Source: Paraburkholderia sabiae (GTDB lineage: Bacteria; Pseudomonadota; Gammaproteobacteria; Burkholderiales; Burkholderiaceae). From it: a DNA stretch of 64,000 nt. A program made the position numbers and the translations under genes. Positions within the stretch are counted from its first letter, which is position 1, and each line of letters begins with the position of its first letter. The DNA is taken from NCBI RefSeq assembly GCF_030412785.1, contig NZ_CP125295.1:6386001-6450000 (forward strand), given 5' to 3'. Shown piece by piece: positions 18,355-27,840 of the stretch. The notes below the pieces were generated by a model. The model was given only the letters and a program-made list of their open reading frames with translations. It had not been told where the DNA came from and did not search any database.

Positions 18355-19536
18355 TTAGATGATCTCGAGATCGGCTCGCAGCGCACCCGCTGCCTTCATG
18401 GCCTGGAGAATCGACATCAGATCCGCGGGCGTCGCGCCGAGCGCATTCAGCGCCTTCACGACTTCAGCGAGATTGGCGCCCGCGCTCACCATTTTCAGCG
18501 CACCGTTGTCCTGCTTCAGCGCGATCTGCGACTGCTGCGCGACCACCGTCTGTCCGTTCGAGAACGCGCCCGGCTGGCTCACCACCGGCTGCGTGTTGAC
18601 GATCACCGAGAGATTGCCGTGCGCGACTGCACAATTCTGCAGCGTCACCATCTGATTCATCACGATCGAACCCGTGCGCGCGTTCAGGATCACCTTCGCG
18701 GCGGCCTGACCCGGCTTCACGTCGAGGTTCTGCAACTGCGCCATGAACTGCACCTGCTGCGCGGGATCGGTCGGTGCGCGCAGCTGGATCGTGCGGCCGT
18801 CGAGCGCGACTGCCGTGCCGAAGCCGAATGCGTTGTTGATCGCCGACGTGATGCGCTGCGTCGTGTCGTAGTCCATGTCGTTCAGGTCGAGCTGCATCGT
18901 GCCCGCCTGCGAGATGGTGGTCGGCACCGAGCGCTCGACGAGCGCGCCGCCCGTGATGCGGCCCGCAGCAAGCTGGTTCACCTGCACCTTGCTGCCGTTC
19001 GCGCTGGCGCCGGCGCCGCCGACGGCCATATTGCCCTGAGCCAGCGCGTACACCTGCCCGTCCGCGCCCTTGAGCGGCGTCAGGAGCAGCGTGCCGCCGC
19101 GCAGGCTCTTCGCATTGCCGAGCGACGACACCGTCACGTCGAGCGCTTCGCCGGGACGCGCGAATGCGGGCAGCGACGCCGTCACCATCACGGCTGCAAC
19201 GTTCTTCAGCTGCATGCTCGAGAGCGAGCTGTTGCTGGAGCTCGAACCGGCCTGCTGGTTGTTGATCGAGATGCCGAGGTTCGCAAGCATGTTCGCGAGC
19301 GTCTGTGTCGTGAACGGCGTCTGCGTGGTCTGGTCGCCCGTGCCGTCGAGACCGACGACGAGGCCGTAACCGATCAGCGGGTTGTCGCGCACGCCCTGGA
19401 TCTGCACGAGGTCTTTCAGGCGCTCGGCGTGAGCGACGGGCGCCGTAACGGGCAGCGCGGCGCATGCGAGCGCAAACACGGCGACGGCGCGCGCAGCGAA
19501 ACCGGAAACGAGGCGGGAGAAGGAAGTGTTACGCAT
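18355..19536 (-). CDS. flgI: FlgI, flagellar P-ring protein
   Basis: 393 residues. FlgI polymerises around the rod in the periplasm as a bushing. A Sec signal peptide (to about VAHAE, residue 38) is followed directly by the highly conserved start of the mature protein ([20 protein letters not shown]). The C-terminus ([20 protein letters not shown]) is equally typical. It sits 2 bp after flgH and 12 bp before flgJ. Confidence 0.97.
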   Translation of the reverse strand: MRNTSFSRLVSGFAARAVAVFALACAALPVTAPVAHAERLKDLVQIQGVRDNPLIGYGLVVGLDGTGDQTTQTPFTTQTLANMLANLGISINNQQAGSSSSNSSLSSMQLKNVAAVMVTASLPAFARPGEALDVTVSSLGNAKSLRGGTLLLTPLKGADGQVYALAQGNMAVGGAGASANGSKVQVNQLAAGRITGGALVERSVPTTISQAGTMQLDLNDMDYDTTQRITSAINNAFGFGTAVALDGRTIQLRAPTDPAQQVQFMAQLQNLDVKPGQAAAKVILNARTGSIVMNQMVTLQNCAVAHGNLSVIVNTQPVVSQPGAFSNGQTVVAQQSQIALKQDNGALKMVSAGANLAEVVKALNALGATPADLMSILQAMKAAGALRADLEII

Positions 19537-19538
19537 GA

Positions 19539-20249
19539 TCAGAACGGCGCGACGTTAAGGAAGAAGCGTTGCAGCCAGCTCATGTCCTCGGCTTCGTTGA
19601 TATAACCCTTGGCCGAGTATTCAATCTTCGCGTCCGCGACCTGGGTCGAGTACACCGAGTTCAGGCTGCTGATCGTGTTCGGATTGACGACACCCGAGAA
19701 ACGCACGAACTCGTTGCCCTGGTTGATCAGCATCTGCTTTTCGCCGCTCACGAGCAGATTGCCGTTCGGCTGCACGCCGATCACCGTGACGGTGATCACG
19801 CCGCTGAACGTGTTCGACGCGTTCGCGCCGCCCGTCGCCTTGAACGTGTTGGCGCCCGTCGCGTCGAGATTCACCTTGCCGAACAGACCGCCGAGGAAGC
19901 CCGCCGTCGGCACGCCGAACTTGGTTTCGCCGTTGCGGTTCGTGGCCGCGCCCGACGACTTCGTCGCGTTGATGTTTTCGGAGATGACGATGGTCAGGAT
20001 GTCGCCGACATTGCGCGGCCGCTGGTCTTCGAACAGCGGACGGCCAGCGTACCCAGGGTTGTAGATCGAACCGGGCGTCTGCAGCGACGGCGGCGGCGGC
20101 GGCACGGCCGTCATCGGTTGCTGGGTGATCGGCTGCCTCGGCACGAGCGCGCAGCCGCCGAGCGCGGCTGCGAGCACGCCGGCGCATGCGAGCATCGAAG
20201 CTGCTCGCGCGCCGCGCTGAGGGACCTGGGTACGAGTGGAGTGCGACAT
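19539..20249 (-). CDS. flgH: FlgH, flagellar L-ring lipoprotein
   Basis: 236 residues. FlgH forms the L ring in the outer membrane. The signal peptide ends in a lipobox (AALGGC, Cys near residue 32), so the mature protein should be acylated. Conserved FlgH segments are [20 protein letters not shown] and the C-terminus ending in [10 protein letters not shown]. It is preceded by flgG (35 bp) and followed by flgI. Confidence 0.97.
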   Translation of the reverse strand: MSHSTRTQVPQRGARAASMLACAGVLAAALGGCALVPRQPITQQPMTAVPPPPPSLQTPGSIYNPGYAGRPLFEDQRPRNVGDILTIVISENINATKSSGAATNRNGETKFGVPTAGFLGGLFGKVNLDATGANTFKATGGANASNTFSGVITVTVIGVQPNGNLLVSGEKQMLINQGNEFVRFSGVVNPNTISSLNSVYSTQVADAKIEYSAKGYINEAEDMSWLQRFFLNVAPF

Positions 20250-20284
20250 CTTGATTACCGCCTGAATGTTTCCGACTACCAGCC

Positions 20285-21073
20285 TTAAACCGGCATCTGG
20301 CTGAGCGTCTGCAGCATCTGGTCGGAAGTCGTCACGGCCTTGCTGTTGATCTCATATGCGCGCTGGGTCTGGATCATGTTCACCAGTTCCTGCACGACGT
20401 TCACGTTCGATGCTTCGACATAACCCTGATTCAGCGTGCCTGCGCCGTTCAGGCCCGGCGTCGCGACGTTCGGCGTGCCCGACGACGTCGTTTCCGCGAA
20501 CAGGTTTTCGCCCTTTGCATCGAGACCCGTCGGGTTGATGAACGTGGCGATCTGCAGCGAGCCGATCTGCGTCGTCGCCGTCGAGCCTGCCGTCGACACC
20601 GACACCACGCCGTCGCTGCCGATCGTCAGCGACGTCGCGTTCTGCGGAATCGTGATCGCGGGCAGCACCTGGTAGCCGCTCGACGTCACGAGCTGGCCCT
20701 GCGAGTTGGTCTGGAACGAGCCGTCGCGCGTGTAGGCCGTCGTGCCGTCCGGCATCTGCACCTGGAAGAAGCCCTGGCCGTTGATCGCCACGTCCTTCGA
20801 GTTGCCCGTCTGCTGCAGGTTGCCCTGCGTGTACAGACGCTCGGTCGCGACCTGTTGCACACCCGTGCCGAGCTGGATGCCCGACGGCAGTTCCGTCTGC
20901 TGCGTCGAGTTCGCGCCCGGCTGGCGGATCGTCTGATACAGCAGGTCTTCGAACACGGCGCGCGAACCCTTGAAGCCGTTCGTGCTGACGTTGGCCAGGT
21001 TGTTCGAGATCGTGTCCATCTGCGCCTGTTGCGCATTCATGCCAGTGGCGGCGATATAGAGTGAGCGGTTCAC
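20285..21073 (-). CDS. flgG: FlgG, distal rod protein
   Basis: 262 residues, the standard FlgG size. FlgG builds the distal rod. It has the rod motif near the N-terminus ([20 protein letters not shown]) and the C-terminal helix ([20 protein letters not shown]). The start codon is GTG at 21071-21073, supported by AGGAGAAACC just before it and by the exact family N-terminus ([11 protein letters not shown]). It lies 51 bp after flgF. Confidence 0.97.
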   Translation of the reverse strand: MNRSLYIAATGMNAQQAQMDTISNNLANVSTNGFKGSRAVFEDLLYQTIRQPGANSTQQTELPSGIQLGTGVQQVATERLYTQGNLQQTGNSKDVAINGQGFFQVQMPDGTTAYTRDGSFQTNSQGQLVTSSGYQVLPAITIPQNATSLTIGSDGVVSVSTAGSTATTQIGSLQIATFINPTGLDAKGENLFAETTSSGTPNVATPGLNGAGTLNQGYVEASNVNVVQELVNMIQTQRAYEINSKAVTTSDQMLQTLSQMPV

Positions 21074-21124
21074 TTGGTTTCTCCTGAACGCAGCTTGGCG
21101 CGTTCCGTTAAATCTGCGTCGGGA

Positions 21125-21883
21125 TTAGCTGAAGTTCAGCAGCTTGTTGGCCGACTGTTCATTCTGGTCGGCGGACTCGATCATCTTGGTCTGCATCTGG
21201 AACTGGCGGGCGTTGGTGATCATCGAGACCATCGCCGACACCGGGTTCACGTTGCTGCCTTCGAGCGCGCCAGCCGCGACGACCACGCCGGGGTCGGCGT
21301 CGGCGGGGTTGCCGTCCGTCGTATGAAAGAGCCCGTCGTCGCCGCGCTTGAGCGCGCCGGGAGCGGGATTGACCAGCTTCAGCTGGTCGACGAGCGCAAT
21401 CGTCGTGGCGGGGTCGCCCGGCATCAGTGCCGAGACCGTCCCGTCCTTGCCGATCGTCACCTGCGCGCCGGGCGGCACGGCCACCGGGCCGCCGCCACCC
21501 ACCACCTGCTGGTTGCTGGCCGTGACGAGCTGGCCGTTTTCGTCGACGTGCAGGTTGCCCGCACGCGTGTAGGCTTCCTGGCCGTCGGCCGTCAGGACGG
21601 ACAGCCAGCCCGGACCCTCGATCGCCACGTCGAGCGGGTTGCCCGTCTGCTGGATCGGGCCGGGCGTGTAGTCAGCGCCCGGCGTGGACGACAGCACGAA
21701 AGTGCGCGTGGTGTCGTCCTGAATCGTGCTGCCGTCGCCGAACGCCATCGGCACGGCGCGGAACGTCGCGAGCTGGGCCTTGAAACCCGTGGTCGAGGTG
21801 TTCGCGAGGTTGTTCGCGACCACTGCCTGCTGTTCGAGCGCCTGGGTCGCGCCCGACATCGCGGTGTATATGAGCCGGTCCAT
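21125..21883 (-). CDS. flgF: FlgF, proximal rod protein
   Basis: 252 residues. FlgF belongs to the rod/hook family and forms part of the rod between FlgC and FlgG. The N-terminus (DRLIYTAMSGATQALEQQAV, then NNLANTSTTGFKAQL) and the C-terminus (MVSMITNARQFQMQTKMI) are typical. The gene order flgE-flgF-flgG with short gaps supports it. Confidence 0.96.
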   Translation of the reverse strand: MDRLIYTAMSGATQALEQQAVVANNLANTSTTGFKAQLATFRAVPMAFGDGSTIQDDTTRTFVLSSTPGADYTPGPIQQTGNPLDVAIEGPGWLSVLTADGQEAYTRAGNLHVDENGQLVTASNQQVVGGGGPVAVPPGAQVTIGKDGTVSALMPGDPATTIALVDQLKLVNPAPGALKRGDDGLFHTTDGNPADADPGVVVAAGALEGSNVNPVSAMVSMITNARQFQMQTKMIESADQNEQSANKLLNFS

Positions 21884-21905
21884 GATGGTGTCGGTACGTC
21901 AGCTA

Positions 21906-23414
21906 TTACAGGTTGATGAGCGTCTGGTCGACGGCTTGCTGGGTCTTGATCGTCTGCGCGTTCGCCTGGTAATTGCGTTGCGCGGTGATCAGGTTCACCA
22001 GTTCGCTCGTCAGGTCGACGTTCGAGTTTTCCGTCGCGCCGCCTTGCAGCGAGCCGTGGTTCGTCGAGCCCGGCGCTGCAACCACTGCGACGCCCGAAGC
22101 GGCCGTTGCCTGGAACTCGTTGTTGCCGAGGTTGATCAGGCCGTTCTGATTCGCGAACGTGGCGAGTGCGACCTGGCCGAGCGCTGCCGTCTGACCGTTC
22201 GAGTAGTTACCCGTGATCGTGCCGTCGGTGCCGACCGTGAAGTTCGTCAGCTGGCCGGCTGCGAAGCCGTCCTGCGTCAGCGAGTTCGTGCCGTCCTTGC
22301 TGCCGAACTGCGTCGTGCCGCCGATCTTCAGCGTCAGGCTCTGCGGCGTGGCCGAGCCGTCCGAGTTCGGGATCGAGAAGTTGAATGCGAACAGCGTCGA
22401 GGTCGGGTTGCCCGCGTTATCCAGCGTGCTGACCAGGTTGCCCGACGTGTCGAACTTCGCCGTGCCGACCTTCGTCGTCGGGACGCTGCCGTCCTTGCCT
22501 GCGTACACGTCCCACGAACCGGCCGACGTCTTCACGAAGTACATGTCGACCTGTTGTTCGCCGCCCAGCGAGTCATACACGGGCACCGACGTCGAGTAGC
22601 TGTACGTTGCGCTGTTGGTCGGGTCGAATGCGAGCGAGGTCGGGGCCACCGTCACCGAGTCGCCCGTTGCCGGCGTGCCTGCCAGCGTGATCGTCTCGCC
22701 GTTGCCGAGCTTGATCGGCGAGTTGGCCGAGTACGTGCCCGATGTGCTCGAACCGTCGCTGCCCGTGATCGTGTAGGCGGTCGGGCTCGTGAACGACACC
22801 GTGTACGTGTTCGCGTTCGTGCCTTGCGTCGCGTCGGTGATCGACACGCCGTTGTTCGTCAGGCTACCCGTGTTGGTGGCGCCGAACGTGACGGCGGGCG
22901 TGCCCAGCTTCAGCGCGTCCTGCGCGTTCAGGTTGAGGCCTGCCGTGATCGTCTTCGTGGCCGTCGGCGGAATGTTCGCCGTCGGCACTTGCAGCGGCAC
23001 CGTGCCGGCCGTGTTGATGATGCCGTTCGCGTTCGCTGCATAGCCCATCAGCTTCAGGCCGTCGGCGTTGACGATGTAGCCGTTCTTGTCGAGCTGGAAC
23101 ACGCCGTTGCGCGAGTACGTCAGCGAGCCGTTGTTCGACATCTGGAAGAAGCCGTTGCCGTTGATGGCGACGTGCAGTGCGATGTCGTCGGTCGAGATCG
23201 TGCCTTGCGAGAAGTTCTGCTCGACTTCCGACATGCGCGTGCCGATGCCGATCTGGTTGTTGACGGCCGTCGCGACCGAGTTCGCGTACATGTCCGCGAA
23301 TTGCGCCGCGCCCTGCTTGAAGCCGACGGTGTTCGCGTTCGCGATGTTGTTGCCGATGACGTCGAGGTCGCTCGATGCGCCTGCCAGTCCGCTCAATCCT
23401 TGTTGGTAACCCAT
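21906..23414 (-). CDS. flgE: FlgE, hook protein
   Basis: 502 residues. FlgE polymerises into the flexible hook. N-terminal GLSGLAGASSDLDVIGNNIA and C-terminal LTSELVNLITAQRNYQANAQ are the conserved D0/D1 parts. The middle is rich in Thr, Ser, Asn and Gly and about 100 residues longer than in enterics, so surface domains are enlarged. It is 33 bp after flgD. Confidence 0.96.
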   Translation of the reverse strand: MGYQQGLSGLAGASSDLDVIGNNIANANTVGFKQGAAQFADMYANSVATAVNNQIGIGTRMSEVEQNFSQGTISTDDIALHVAINGNGFFQMSNNGSLTYSRNGVFQLDKNGYIVNADGLKLMGYAANANGIINTAGTVPLQVPTANIPPTATKTITAGLNLNAQDALKLGTPAVTFGATNTGSLTNNGVSITDATQGTNANTYTVSFTSPTAYTITGSDGSSTSGTYSANSPIKLGNGETITLAGTPATGDSVTVAPTSLAFDPTNSATYSYSTSVPVYDSLGGEQQVDMYFVKTSAGSWDVYAGKDGSVPTTKVGTAKFDTSGNLVSTLDNAGNPTSTLFAFNFSIPNSDGSATPQSLTLKIGGTTQFGSKDGTNSLTQDGFAAGQLTNFTVGTDGTITGNYSNGQTAALGQVALATFANQNGLINLGNNEFQATAASGVAVVAAPGSTNHGSLQGGATENSNVDLTSELVNLITAQRNYQANAQTIKTQQAVDQTLINL

Positions 23415-23447
23415 GACGGTCTCCGTATCTGGTGATGCTGAATGCGT

Positions 23448-24158
23448 TTAGATAATGGCGGCGACCGACGTGAGGCCGACCGTTTTGCCGTTCGACAGGA
23501 CGAGACCAGGCGAGCCGTCCGGCTGCTTGATGATCCCCTGCACGGTCGCTGCCGACAGCGTGGCGGGCGCGCCCGTGCCGTTGGCCGTCGTGCTGCTTGC
23601 CGTGAACGTGTAGTTGCCGTCGGGCAGCGCGTTGCCGCTCTTGTCGACGGGCGTCCAGCCGATAGGAATCGTGCCCGCCGACTGCTTGCCGAGGTCGATC
23701 GTGTTGACGATCTGGCCGGCCGAGTTCTTCACCGTGACCTGCACGTCCGTCGCGTCGCTCGCGAGCGTGACGCCGAAGCCCGTCGCCTTGCCCGATGCCA
23801 CCGAGAAGCCGTTGCCCGGTGCGAGCACCGTCGAGCTGATGAGGTTCGCGGCCTGTGTCTGCTGGCTCGTCGTCAGTTGCGATGCGAGCGAGGTCAGCGA
23901 CGTGTTCAGCTGGCCGATACCCGTCACCGTGTTGATCTGCGCGAGCTGCGAGGTCATCTGCGAGCTGTCCATCGGGCTCGTCGGATCCTGGTTCTTCATC
24001 TGCGCGATGAGCAGCTGCAGGAAGGTGTTCTGCAGGTCGCTGCCCGACGTCGCGCTCGACGAGCTGCTCGACGACGCACTGTTCGTGCCGTTCATCGTGT
24101 CGAGCAGGGTCTGCGAAACGGACGCGCCGTTGTTGCCGATAGTGGTACTGGTAGTCAA
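23448..24158 (-). CDS. flgD: FlgD, hook-cap/hook assembly scaffold
   Basis: 236 residues. FlgD caps the growing hook. The conserved N-terminal region FLQLLIAQMKNQDPTSPMDS, then TSQLAQINTVTGIGQLN, is followed by the beta-sandwich domain. The start codon is TTG (24156-24158), chosen because AGGAGAACCTCC lies immediately before it and the protein begins MTTSTTIG. An earlier start would run into the end of flgC, 11 bp away. Confidence 0.95.
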   Translation of the reverse strand: MTTSTTIGNNGASVSQTLLDTMNGTNSASSSSSSSATSGSDLQNTFLQLLIAQMKNQDPTSPMDSSQMTSQLAQINTVTGIGQLNTSLTSLASQLTTSQQTQAANLISSTVLAPGNGFSVASGKATGFGVTLASDATDVQVTVKNSAGQIVNTIDLGKQSAGTIPIGWTPVDKSGNALPDGNYTFTASSTTANGTGAPATLSAATVQGIIKQPDGSPGLVLSNGKTVGLTSVAAII

Positions 24159-24169
24159 GGAGGTTCTCC

Positions 24170-24595
24170 TCAGGTTCCGATCGTGAGCGTCTTCAGCATC
24201 AGCTGTTTCGCGGTGTTGAGCGTTTCGACGTTGGCCTGGTAAGAGCGCGATGCCGAAATCATGTTGACCATTTCCTGCACGGGGTCGACGTTGGGCAACT
24301 GGACGTAACCGTTTGCGTCGGCGGCCGGGTTGCCGGGTTCATACGACGTCTTCATCGGCGTCGGATCGTCGATGACGCCCGTCACCTGCACGCCGCCGAC
24401 CTGCTGGCCCGAGCCCGTGCGCGCGCCGCCGATCGGATTGACGGCGAACACGACCTGCTTCGCCTTGTATGGCTTGCCGTCGGGGCCCGTCGTACTGTCG
24501 GCGTTCGCGAGGTTCGAGGCGGTCACGTTCAGACGTTGTGACTGCGCGGACATCGCAGAACCGGCGACGTTGAAAATGTTCATCAGGGATGGCAT
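24170..24595 (-). CDS. flgC: FlgC, proximal rod protein
   Basis: 141 residues, normal for FlgC. The N-terminal rod motif is present ([20 protein letters not shown]). The C-terminal helix ([20 protein letters not shown]) is diagnostic. A gap of 107 bp separates it from flgB and contains a 14-bp perfect palindrome (GCCGGTGCACCGGC), which may be structural in the mRNA. Confidence 0.97.
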   Translation of the reverse strand: MPSLMNIFNVAGSAMSAQSQRLNVTASNLANADSTTGPDGKPYKAKQVVFAVNPIGGARTGSGQQVGGVQVTGVIDDPTPMKTSYEPGNPAADANGYVQLPNVDPVQEMVNMISASRSYQANVETLNTAKQLMLKTLTIGT

Positions 24596-24702
24596 GGCTT
24601 TTCGACCTCTCTTGCCGGTGCACCGGCGTCTAATCCCGTAGCGTTTTGGTTTCTAGCGTTGGTCCAGCGCGCTGCCTTCCGTATGAACGGCAGCGCAGTT
24701 CA

Positions 24703-25194
24703 TCAGCCGTTCGACGTGATCGCCGACAGCATGGCCTTGATCTGCTGCGACAGCACCGTCATGCCGGACTCGAAGTGCAGCGAGTTGTCGGCGAACTGCA
24801 CGCGCTCGGCGTCCAGATCGACGGTGTTGCCGTCCAGCGAAGGCTGCGCCGGAATGCGGTAGGCGACGCGGCCGAAGTCGTCGGTCGGGCCGCCCGTGGC
24901 GATCAGGCGCGCCTTGCCGGCCATGTGGCCCGGCTCGGTCGACGCCATCGACATGCCTTGCGACACGCCGGCCGGTTGCGTCATGGCGAGCGGCGCGTTG
25001 TTCGACGCGCCCGCCGTCGAGCCGCCGCTTTTCTTCAGCGCGCCCGCGAGCGACGAAGCGAAGTCGATATCGCGAGCCTTGTAGCCCGGCGTATCGGAGT
25101 TCGCGATGTTCGACGACAGCAATTCCTGGCGATAGGCGCGCACATCGAGCGCCTGGCGGCCAAAGGCAAATTCGGCATCGAGTTTGTCCAGCAT
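24703..25194 (-). CDS. flgB: FlgB, proximal rod protein
   Basis: 163 residues from the ATG at 25194 (MLDKLDAEFAFGRQALDVRA); the longer in-frame extension is not FlgB-like. GGAGAA precedes this ATG. FlgB is the first rod protein of the flgBCDEFGHIJ operon. The motif SSNIANSDTPGYKARDIDF identifies it. The operon reads away from flgA, with the promoter region between them. Confidence 0.96.
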   Translation of the reverse strand: MLDKLDAEFAFGRQALDVRAYRQELLSSNIANSDTPGYKARDIDFASSLAGALKKSGGSTAGASNNAPLAMTQPAGVSQGMSMASTEPGHMAGKARLIATGGPTDDFGRVAYRIPAQPSLDGNTVDLDAERVQFADNSLHFESGMTVLSQQIKAMLSAITSNG

Positions 25195-25433
25195 TGGGTT
25201 CTCCGTGGAACGGTCCGAGGCCTCGTCCGCACTGTCGATCCGCCTTGTTCGGTAAGAAGCGTTTCGACTGTGTCGGCCAGAAGGCCTTTTTGCATGTGAC
25301 GCATTGTGCGGGCGGGGCGCAAGACTTAATCGGACGAATAGCCGGGAAAGGACGCCTCTATTCACCGTTTGCACGACAGGCGCGATCTCTAGAATGCGAT
25401 GCGTACCGATGCATCAATGAAGGAGAAACGACC
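25195..25433. promoter_or_regulatory. Divergent flgB / flgA control region
   Basis: 239 bp between two start codons that point away from each other must contain the promoters of flgBCDEFGHIJ and flgA(MN). I see no sigma-28 pattern in it, which fits the expected FlhDC-dependent middle class. I could not place FlhDC boxes by eye. Confidence 0.6.
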
Positions 25434-26738
25434 ATGCCCTTGCCCGCTAACGCTTCGCGCGAAGCTCGCCGTATGGGTTCGCGCGCTGTCCGGACGCTGT
25501 CGGCGATGGCGCTGGTCGGCGCATGCGCCGCCGCATCCGTCGCGCATGCACAGGAAAGCGGTTCGTCGAATGGCGGACCGATCGTGATCGCCGGCCCCGG
25601 CGAGAAGAATCCCGCCGATCTGCAGGCGATGGCCGAGCGCATCAATGCGCCGGCGCCTGCTGCCGCGCCGCGCGCGAGTGTTCCGAATGCGCCGACCGTT
25701 GCGCCCGCAACGCTTGCCGCGAATCCGCGCGGCGATGCGGACCGCTTCGCGCAAGCCGCGCATGCCGATGGCGCGATTGTGATTCCGGGCGCGGGCGACG
25801 CGACGGCGCAGAAGGCTGCGCCCGTTGCCGCCGCTAATATGAATACGAGTGCGCCAGGCATGATGCGCGTGAGCCTGCAACCGGCCGCGCGTCAGGTGAT
25901 GCCCGTGATGGTCGCGCCGGCTCCGGCCGCCGCGCGTCAGGCAGCAGCCGTTCAGCCGATCGCCGTCAATCCGCCCGCTGGCAATGCCGCTGCCGCGCAA
26001 CTGCGCAACGCTACCGCACGCAATGGCGTGGCTGCGGCAACGCCTGCCGCTGCACCGGCTCCCGCGCAGCCGTCCGCACAAGCTGCGGCTCAACCCGCCG
26101 CGCCCGTACCCGCAGGACAGCAGGACGGCGAAGCGATCCGCCGCGCGGCGCTTGCCTATTTGCAGCAGCAGTCGGCGGGCTTGCCGGGCAAGGTCGACAT
26201 CACCGTCGCGACGGTGTTTCCGCGCGGTCTCGCCGCGTGCACGACGCTCGAGCCGTTCCTGCCGACGGGCGCGCGCGTCTGGGGCCGCACGACGGTCGGC
26301 GTGCGCTGCGCGGGCGAGCGTCCGTGGACGCTGTATCTGCAGGCCAAGGTTTCGATTCACGCGACATATTTCCTCGCCGCGCGCGCGATTGCGCCGGGCG
26401 AGCTGCTGTCCGCCGCCGATCTCATCGCGCGCGACGGCGATCTGACGCTGCTGCCGCAAGCCGTGATCACCGATCCGGCGCAGGCGGTCGGCTCGGTCGC
26501 GTTGATGCGCGTGTCGGCGGGCTTGCCGCTGCGCCGCGACATGTTGAAGAGCGCCGAGGCCGTATCGATCGGCCAGAGCGTGAAAGTGGTTGCGCTGGGT
26601 CCGGGCTTCGCGATTTCGGCGGAAGGCAGCGCGATGAACAACGCGGCGCCGGGTCAGCCGGTGCGGGTGAAGACGGCGAACGGACAGATCATCCAGGGCA
26701 TCGTGAAGGACGCCGGGACGGTCGAAATCCAGCTCTGA
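25434..26738 (+). CDS. flgA: FlgA, P-ring assembly chaperone, with long N-terminal extension
   Basis: 434 residues from the ATG at 25434, which has AAGGAG just upstream. FlgA is a periplasmic chaperone for FlgI. A signal peptide ends near AHAQ (residue 40). Residues 40-230 are an A/P/Q-rich stretch, and the SAF-type FlgA domain fills the C-terminal half (ARAIAPGELLSAADL; MNNAAPGQPVRVKTANGQII). Enteric FlgA has about 219 residues, so the linker is the difference. It contains two similar decapeptides, GGPIVIAGPG (47-56) and DGAIVIPGAG (112-121). flgM follows after 106 bp with its own promoter. Confidence 0.93.
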   Translation: MPLPANASREARRMGSRAVRTLSAMALVGACAAASVAHAQESGSSNGGPIVIAGPGEKNPADLQAMAERINAPAPAAAPRASVPNAPTVAPATLAANPRGDADRFAQAAHADGAIVIPGAGDATAQKAAPVAAANMNTSAPGMMRVSLQPAARQVMPVMVAPAPAAARQAAAVQPIAVNPPAGNAAAAQLRNATARNGVAAATPAAAPAPAQPSAQAAAQPAAPVPAGQQDGEAIRRAALAYLQQQSAGLPGKVDITVATVFPRGLAACTTLEPFLPTGARVWGRTTVGVRCAGERPWTLYLQAKVSIHATYFLAARAIAPGELLSAADLIARDGDLTLLPQAVITDPAQAVGSVALMRVSAGLPLRRDMLKSAEAVSIGQSVKVVALGPGFAISAEGSAMNNAAPGQPVRVKTANGQIIQGIVKDAGTVEIQL

Positions 26739-26789
26739 CGCGGAGTTTCCAGCCGTTACAAGTTGAAAAACGTGTCGGATCGGTTGAGC

Positions 26790-26816
26790 TAAAGTTCGAT
26801 GGGTGAATGCCGTTAT
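26790..26816 (+). promoter_or_regulatory. Sigma-28 promoter for flgMN
   Basis: TAAAGTTC-N11-GCCGTTAT has the exact 11-bp spacer and 13 of 16 consensus matches. It places the transcription start just before the flgM GTG at 26845 and rules out the GTG at 26803 as the start from this promoter, since that lies between the -35 and -10 boxes. Confidence 0.8.
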
Positions 26817-26844
26817 TACATTCAAATCGCACAGGAAGCCAATC

Positions 26845-27183
26845 GTGAAAGTTGATTCCACTAACCATTCCGGCCTGCAGACGTTGAAAGACGGGCTGCA
26901 GCGCCCGCAGCAAAGTGACGCCGCCACGACGGGCGGCGCAGGCACGGCAACGTCGACGGGCGCGAGCACGTCGGGCGCCGCGAATGTCAATCTGTCGGGG
27001 CTGTCGTCGCAGTTGCACAGCCTCGCTAGCGCCGGTTCGTCGGATATCGATACGGCGCATGTCGAGTCGATCAAGCAGGCGATCAAGGACGGTACGTTGA
27101 CGATCGACTCCGGCAAGATCGCCGATGGCGTGCTGGCAACGGCGCGCGACCTGCTGCAAAAGAAGAGCCAGTCCGGCAACTGA
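26845..27183 (+). CDS. flgM: FlgM, anti-sigma-28 factor
   Basis: 112 residues from a GTG start (KVDSTNHSGLQTLKDGLQ). AGGAAG lies 7 bp upstream of it, and a sigma-28 promoter precedes it. FlgM binds FliA until it is exported through the finished hook. The N-terminal part is flexible and T/G/A-rich. The C-terminal helices that clamp sigma-28 are clear (VESIKQAIKDGTLTIDSGKI, then ADGVLATARDLLQ). It is followed by flgN after 97 bp. Confidence 0.94.
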   Translation: MKVDSTNHSGLQTLKDGLQRPQQSDAATTGGAGTATSTGASTSGAANVNLSGLSSQLHSLASAGSSDIDTAHVESIKQAIKDGTLTIDSGKIADGVLATARDLLQKKSQSGN

Positions 27184-27280
27184 TGACGCACCGATGAGCG
27201 GTGCGCAGGGTGCCGGGCGGTATTTGTGACAAATCCGGTTTGCGGTCGACGCAATCCGGTGCCTAGCGAGTTGCTTTGTG

Positions 27281-27727
27281 ATGAAAGACGCCCTGCTTGC
27301 CACCGTCATCGACGAATATTCCGCTGTGGAGCTGTTTGCCTCCGTCCTCGCAGCCGAGGAGCGAGCACTGACCACGGTGCACCCCATCGACACGCTGCCG
27401 CCCATCGTCGAAAAGAAGATGGAGCTGGTGGACAAACTCTCCACGCTTGAAAAGGTGCGCGACACGCAGCTGGCGCAGCTTGGCTATCCTGCCGGATGGA
27501 AGGGCATGGAACTGGCCGTCGCCAACGATTCGCGTCTTGCGACGCAGTGGTCCTTGTTGCAGAAGGCTGTTGAGCGCGCCAAGCGGTTCAATACCACGAA
27601 CGGTGCGCTGATTCGTACTCGGATGGAGTACAACCGGCGGGCGCTTGCTGCTCTTAATGTGGCCGTTGGGCCGGAGCGTGGTGCGCTTTATGGGCCCGAT
27701 GGGCGGGTTCCTGCTTTTGGGGTTTGA
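27281..27727 (+). CDS. flgN: FlgN, export chaperone for FlgK and FlgL
   Basis: 148 residues from the ATG at 27281; a GTG immediately before it (27278) is also in frame. FlgN is a helical type III chaperone for the junction proteins. The family pattern is visible in the N-terminal half (FASVLAAEERALTT, ...VEKKMELVDKLSTLEKVRD) and around RTRMEYNRRALAAL. The flgM-flgN order is canonical. The last 35 codons are strongly T/G-ending, approaching element 4. Confidence 0.9.
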   Translation: MKDALLATVIDEYSAVELFASVLAAEERALTTVHPIDTLPPIVEKKMELVDKLSTLEKVRDTQLAQLGYPAGWKGMELAVANDSRLATQWSLLQKAVERAKRFNTTNGALIRTRMEYNRRALAALNVAVGPERGALYGPDGRVPAFGV

Positions 27728-27732
27728 TTTTT

Positions 27733-27749
27733 AAGGGGCTTCGCCCCTT
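27733..27749 (+). terminator. Short hairpin after flgN
   Basis: AAGGGGC-TTC-GCCCCTT begins 6 bp after the flgN stop. The T run after it is short, so termination strength is uncertain. Confidence 0.5.
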
Positions 27750-27796
27750 TGGATCCCCTTCTGTTCTCTACCGGACCGGTGCCTTTTGGTGCCGGT

Positions 27797-27840
27797 TTTG
27801 TTTTTTGGGTTTTCGGTTTTTGGTTTTTGCCTTTGCTTTT
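27797..27840. repeat. T/G-rich tract beside element 4 (left)
   Basis: A run of GGTTTT and TTTTGC-like hexamers leads into the left end of element 4. Confidence 0.75.

Noticed and set aside
26803..26844. Upstream GTG start for flgM
   Set aside because: It lies between the -35 and -10 boxes of the sigma-28 promoter; the GTG at 26845 has a ribosome-binding site and the family N-terminus.
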